From positions 1 through 64,000 of the forward strand of contig JAUYNR010000012.1 in NCBI GenBank assembly GCA_030698225.1: DNA of 64,000 nucleotides, in the 5' to 3' direction. A program made the translations under genes and the position numbers. Position 1 is the first letter of the stretch, and the number at the start of each line of letters is the position of its first letter. Positions 61,430 to 64,000 of this stretch are shown here, piece after piece. The notes beneath the pieces were generated by a model. It was not told the DNA's origin. It worked only from the letters and a program-made list of their open reading frames with translations, and made no database searches. The DNA comes from Oxalobacteraceae bacterium. GTDB lineage: Bacteria > Pseudomonadota > Gammaproteobacteria > Burkholderiales > Burkholderiaceae_D.

Positions 61430-63289
61430 TTAATGTTCCGGCTTCCAGACCGTCCCGATCGACAGGCTGGTCAGCTTCTTCTTGCGGCCGTACCACAGAT
61501 TGGCCAGGCCGCGCGAGACGAACACCGAAGAGAAAATCGAGGTCACGATGCCGATGCAATGCACCACCGCGAAGCCGCGGATCGCGCCGGAACCGAAGAT
61601 CAACAGCGCCAGGCCGGCAATCAGCGTGGTCACGTTGGAGTCCAGGATGGTGGCCCAGGCCCGGTCGAAGCCCGTCGCTATCGCCGCCTGCGGCGAGTGT
61701 CCGGCGCGCAGCTCTTCCCGGATCCGTTCGTTGATCAGCACGTTGGCGTCGATTGCCATACCGAGCGTGAGCGCAATCGCGGCAATCCCGGGCAGGGTCA
61801 GGGTCGCCTGCAGCAGGGACAGGATCGCCACCAGCAACAGCAGATTGGTCGACAGCGCGATCACACTGAACAGTCCGAACAGCATGTAATACACGGCCAT
61901 GAAAGCGGCCACCGCCAGAAAGCCGTACATGGTCGAATCGAAACCTTTCTTGATGTTTTCAGCGCCGAGTTGCGGGCCGATGGTGCGCTCCTCGATGATT
62001 TCCATCGGCGCCGCCAGCGAACCGGCGCGCAGCAGCAATGCCAGGTCGCTGGATTCCTGGGATGAACCTTCGCCGGTGATCTGGAAGCGGGCCCCGAGTT
62101 CATCCTGGATCGTGGCCACCGTCAGCACTTCGCCGCGGCCTTTTTCGAACAGCACGATCGCCATCAATTTGCCGATCTTGCCGCGGGTCGCGTCACGCAT
62201 GCGGCGCCCGCCGTCGCCGTTCAGATCGACGCTGACCGACGGCCGGTTGTTTTGATCGAAGCTGGCGCTGGCGCTGGAGATATAGTCGCCGGTAATGATC
62301 GGTTCCTTGTACAGCACCACCGGCGCGCCCTTGCCGACCTTGAACAGTTCGGAGCCAAACGGAATCGCGGCGCTTTCTTCGGTGCCGCGGCTAACTGTCT
62401 CATCGACCAGGCGCACTTCCAGGGTCGCGGTGCGGCCGATGATGTCCTTGGCACGCGAGACGTCCTGCACGCCCGGCAACTGCACCACGATCCGGCTGGC
62501 GCCCTGGCGCTGGATGATAGGCTCGGCCACGCCGAGTTCATTGACGCGCTTGGACAGGGTCGTGATGTTCTGCTGCACGCCGTCATCCAGGGTTTTCTTC
62601 AGCGCTTCCGGCTGCATGCCCATCACCAGCTTGAACTCGCTGCCGCTGCCGCTTGCATTGAAATTCAGTTCACCGAGCTGCGAGGCCAGTTGTTCCTGCG
62701 CCTTGTCCAGGGTGGCCTGATCGCGGAACTGCAGTTCGAGCGTATCGGCGTTGCGGGCCAGACCTGCGTAGCGGATATTCTTGTCGCGCAAGATGCTGCG
62801 CACGCTGGCCTGCAGACCTTGCAAACGCTTGTTCAGCACCGCCTTGGTATCGACTTCCATCAGGAAATGTACGCCGCCGCGCAAATCCAGACCGAGGTAC
62901 ATCGGCATCGCATGCAGGCCTTGCAGCCAGCCGGGCGTGTTCGGCAACAGATTGAAGGCGACGATATACACCGGGTCCGCCGGGTCGGTATTGAGTTCCT
63001 TTTCCAGCAATGCCTTGGCCTTGAACTGGGCATCCGGATTGGCAAAGCGGGCTCGCACCGAACCCTGATTGCCGACCATTTCAAAGTACGCACCGCCGGT
63101 CGTCATGCCATTGGCTTGCAAAATCTGCGCTACCCGCGTCACCAGGCCGGCATCAACCTTGATGGTGGCTTTGGCACTGCTGATTTGCACTGCGGGCGAT
63201 TCGCCAAAGAAGTTCGGCAGCGTATACAACACGCCCAGCACCAGCGCAAAGGCGATAACGAGATACTTCCAGAGTGGATAGCGATTCAT
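61430..63289 (-). CDS. secD: Protein translocase subunit SecD
   Basis: A 619-residue protein with an N-terminal helix (residues 8-26), a large periplasmic region (P1, including GLDLRGGVHFLMEVD and the RIVVQLPGVQD segment), then five helices with LTLGMAIDANVLINERIREEL carrying the Asp and Asn/Arg of the proton path. Paired with SecF. The ATG at 63289 follows a short leader. Order yajC-secD-secF is the standard one. Confidence 0.96.
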   Translation of the reverse strand: MNRYPLWKYLVIAFALVLGVLYTLPNFFGESPAVQISSAKATIKVDAGLVTRVAQILQANGMTTGGAYFEMVGNQGSVRARFANPDAQFKAKALLEKELNTDPADPVYIVAFNLLPNTPGWLQGLHAMPMYLGLDLRGGVHFLMEVDTKAVLNKRLQGLQASVRSILRDKNIRYAGLARNADTLELQFRDQATLDKAQEQLASQLGELNFNASGSGSEFKLVMGMQPEALKKTLDDGVQQNITTLSKRVNELGVAEPIIQRQGASRIVVQLPGVQDVSRAKDIIGRTATLEVRLVDETVSRGTEESAAIPFGSELFKVGKGAPVVLYKEPIITGDYISSASASFDQNNRPSVSVDLNGDGGRRMRDATRGKIGKLMAIVLFEKGRGEVLTVATIQDELGARFQITGEGSSQESSDLALLLRAGSLAAPMEIIEERTIGPQLGAENIKKGFDSTMYGFLAVAAFMAVYYMLFGLFSVIALSTNLLLLVAILSLLQATLTLPGIAAIALTLGMAIDANVLINERIREELRAGHSPQAAIATGFDRAWATILDSNVTTLIAGLALLIFGSGAIRGFAVVHCIGIVTSIFSSVFVSRGLANLWYGRKKKLTSLSIGTVWKPEH

Positions 63290-63386
63290 ATTGATTCAAT
63301 GTTCAGGGTGGGCCGACGGGCAGAAATGGCCTGGGAGACGTGCATGGCCGGAACTGCGCGCAAGGCGCGCAGCGGCACACGCAGCA

Positions 63387-63719
63387 TCAAATCGATTTGA
63401 TCGTGCCCTTTGGCAGCAGAGTGGCGATGGCCACTTTCTGGATCACGATTTCGGTGCCGCTGGCGATTTCCAGTGTCACATAGGCATCGGTTACCTTGGT
63501 AACGCGACCCAGCATGCCGCCGCTGGTGACCACTTCGTCGCCCTTGGCGATGGCCGCCATCATGGCTTTCTGCTCTTTCTGACGCTTCATCTGCGGGCGG
63601 ATCATCAGAAAATACAGCACCGCAAACATCAGGATGATCGGTAAGAAACTGGTCAGGTTGCTGCCCAGGCCCAGCGCGTCTGCGGGGCCTGCTTGTGCGA
63701 ATGCATTAGAAATAAACAA
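63387..63719 (-). CDS. yajC: Sec translocon accessory subunit YajC
   Basis: A 110-residue protein with one membrane helix (SFLPIILMFAVLYFLMIRPQ, about residues 22-41) and a cytoplasmic domain with KGDEVVTSGGMLGRVTKV. I set the start at a TTG at 63719 because GGAG stands six bases before it and the product then begins MFISNAFAQAG, as in related YajC proteins. An alternative GTG lies four codons upstream. It heads the secDF operon. Confidence 0.9.
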   Translation of the reverse strand: MFISNAFAQAGPADALGLGSNLTSFLPIILMFAVLYFLMIRPQMKRQKEQKAMMAAIAKGDEVVTSGGMLGRVTKVTDAYVTLEIASGTEIVIQKVAIATLLPKGTIKSI

Positions 63720-63848
63720 GACGTACTCCACTTGGTTGTTGTAAACAGGCAGGCATTTTAGCATTCAGGCATCGGTTTCCCGATGCGCCATTCTGCACCG
63801 GCCGGGGAAACCGGTGCCGGCATCCGGCAGGGCTTTTGCATTAAATGC

Positions 63849-63917
63849 ATACAGGCAACAGTATTTTTAAAGCCGCAATAAAAATATGCGGAAAAGACTG
63901 TTTTTGGGCATATACCC
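63849..63917 (-). repeat. Dispersed intergenic element, copy 6
   Basis: Minus orientation upstream of yajC. GGGTATATG is at 63917-63909, CCGCA at 63891-63887, and ATACAG-GCAA-CAGTAT at 63849-63864. The gene expected upstream on the minus strand lies outside the window, so its distance to a stop codon cannot be measured. The rest of 63732-64000 holds no gene I can support. Confidence 0.55.
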
Positions 63918-64000
63918 TGCCAATATTCATCAGTTCAGGGGCTGTGCCGCAAGCTCCTGAATAAATACCCAGGATTAAACAGGCCCGTTGCCAATGGCGG

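Overview
The window is chromosomal DNA of a betaproteobacterium, most likely Burkholderiales and probably Oxalobacteraceae. The inference rests on moderately high GC, the hemP/bfd/tonB-exbBD iron cluster, the yajC-secD-secF order, a large NAD-type glutamate dehydrogenase, a complete arginine succinyltransferase pathway and a pgaABCD operon. I see no rRNA, tRNA, CRISPR array, transposase or phage gene.

Layout. 0-2.2 kb: 5' end of pntA (minus), a Nudix hydrolase and mnmA. 2.3-12.6 kb: an iron island with a Fur-like palindrome, hemP, a small unknown gene, bfd, tonB-exbB-exbD, two TonB-dependent receptors flanking a DUF3649/PepSY/DUF3325 inner-membrane set, and bacterioferritin. 12.7-16.8 kb: a GST, purB, cytochrome b561 and two YceI proteins. 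16.9-22.7 kb: gdh2-astE. 22.9-26.2 kb: SRPBCC and Sel1-like proteins and a NarX/NarL-type two-component pair ending at a (GTGAT)15 microsatellite. 26.2-31.7 kb: a basic amino acid ABC transporter with the aotJQMOP gene order of Pseudomonas, with the binding-protein gene duplicated in tandem. 32-37 kb: an accessory interval with a DUF3494 lipoprotein, a degenerate receiver protein, a TlpA-like thioredoxin and a YadGH-type exporter, bounded on the left by a decayed copy of the astB 3' end. 37.2-43.5 kb: astC-aruF-aruG-astD-astB (minus). 43.7-50.1 kb: pgaABCD (minus). 50.8-54.4 kb: an ArgR-like AraC regulator and a divergent MlaE/MlaD/lipoprotein set with no ATPase gene. 54.4-58.7 kb: a transporter pseudogene, a lysine-degradation pair (amaB-like aldehyde dehydrogenase and a saccharopine/lysine dehydrogenase-family protein) with a divergent Lrp-type regulator, and a MarR regulator. 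58.9-63.7 kb: a PAS-PAS-GGDEF protein, secF, secD and yajC.

How it fits together. Much of the window handles basic amino acids. The Aot system would import arginine/ornithine, AstA(FG)-B-C-D-E would convert arginine to glutamate and succinate, Gdh2 (translationally coupled to astE) would deaminate the glutamate, and the AmaB pair would handle lysine. The ArgR-like regulator, which in Pseudomonas sits at the end of the aot operon, is here about 25 kb away.

Not explained by known gene families: (1) a dispersed intergenic element of about 70-80 nt, six copies, each in the same orientation, and in five cases directly 3' of a same-strand gene, with a GGGAGTATG box, a CCGCA box and an ATACAG-N4-CTGTAT palindrome; (2) paired AGCCAGCCA motifs 26-28 nt apart, 25-31 nt before the start codons of three iron genes only; (3) a direct repeat of the astB 3' end around a 3.4 kb accessory block; (4) two very long perfect hairpins between argR and pgaA.
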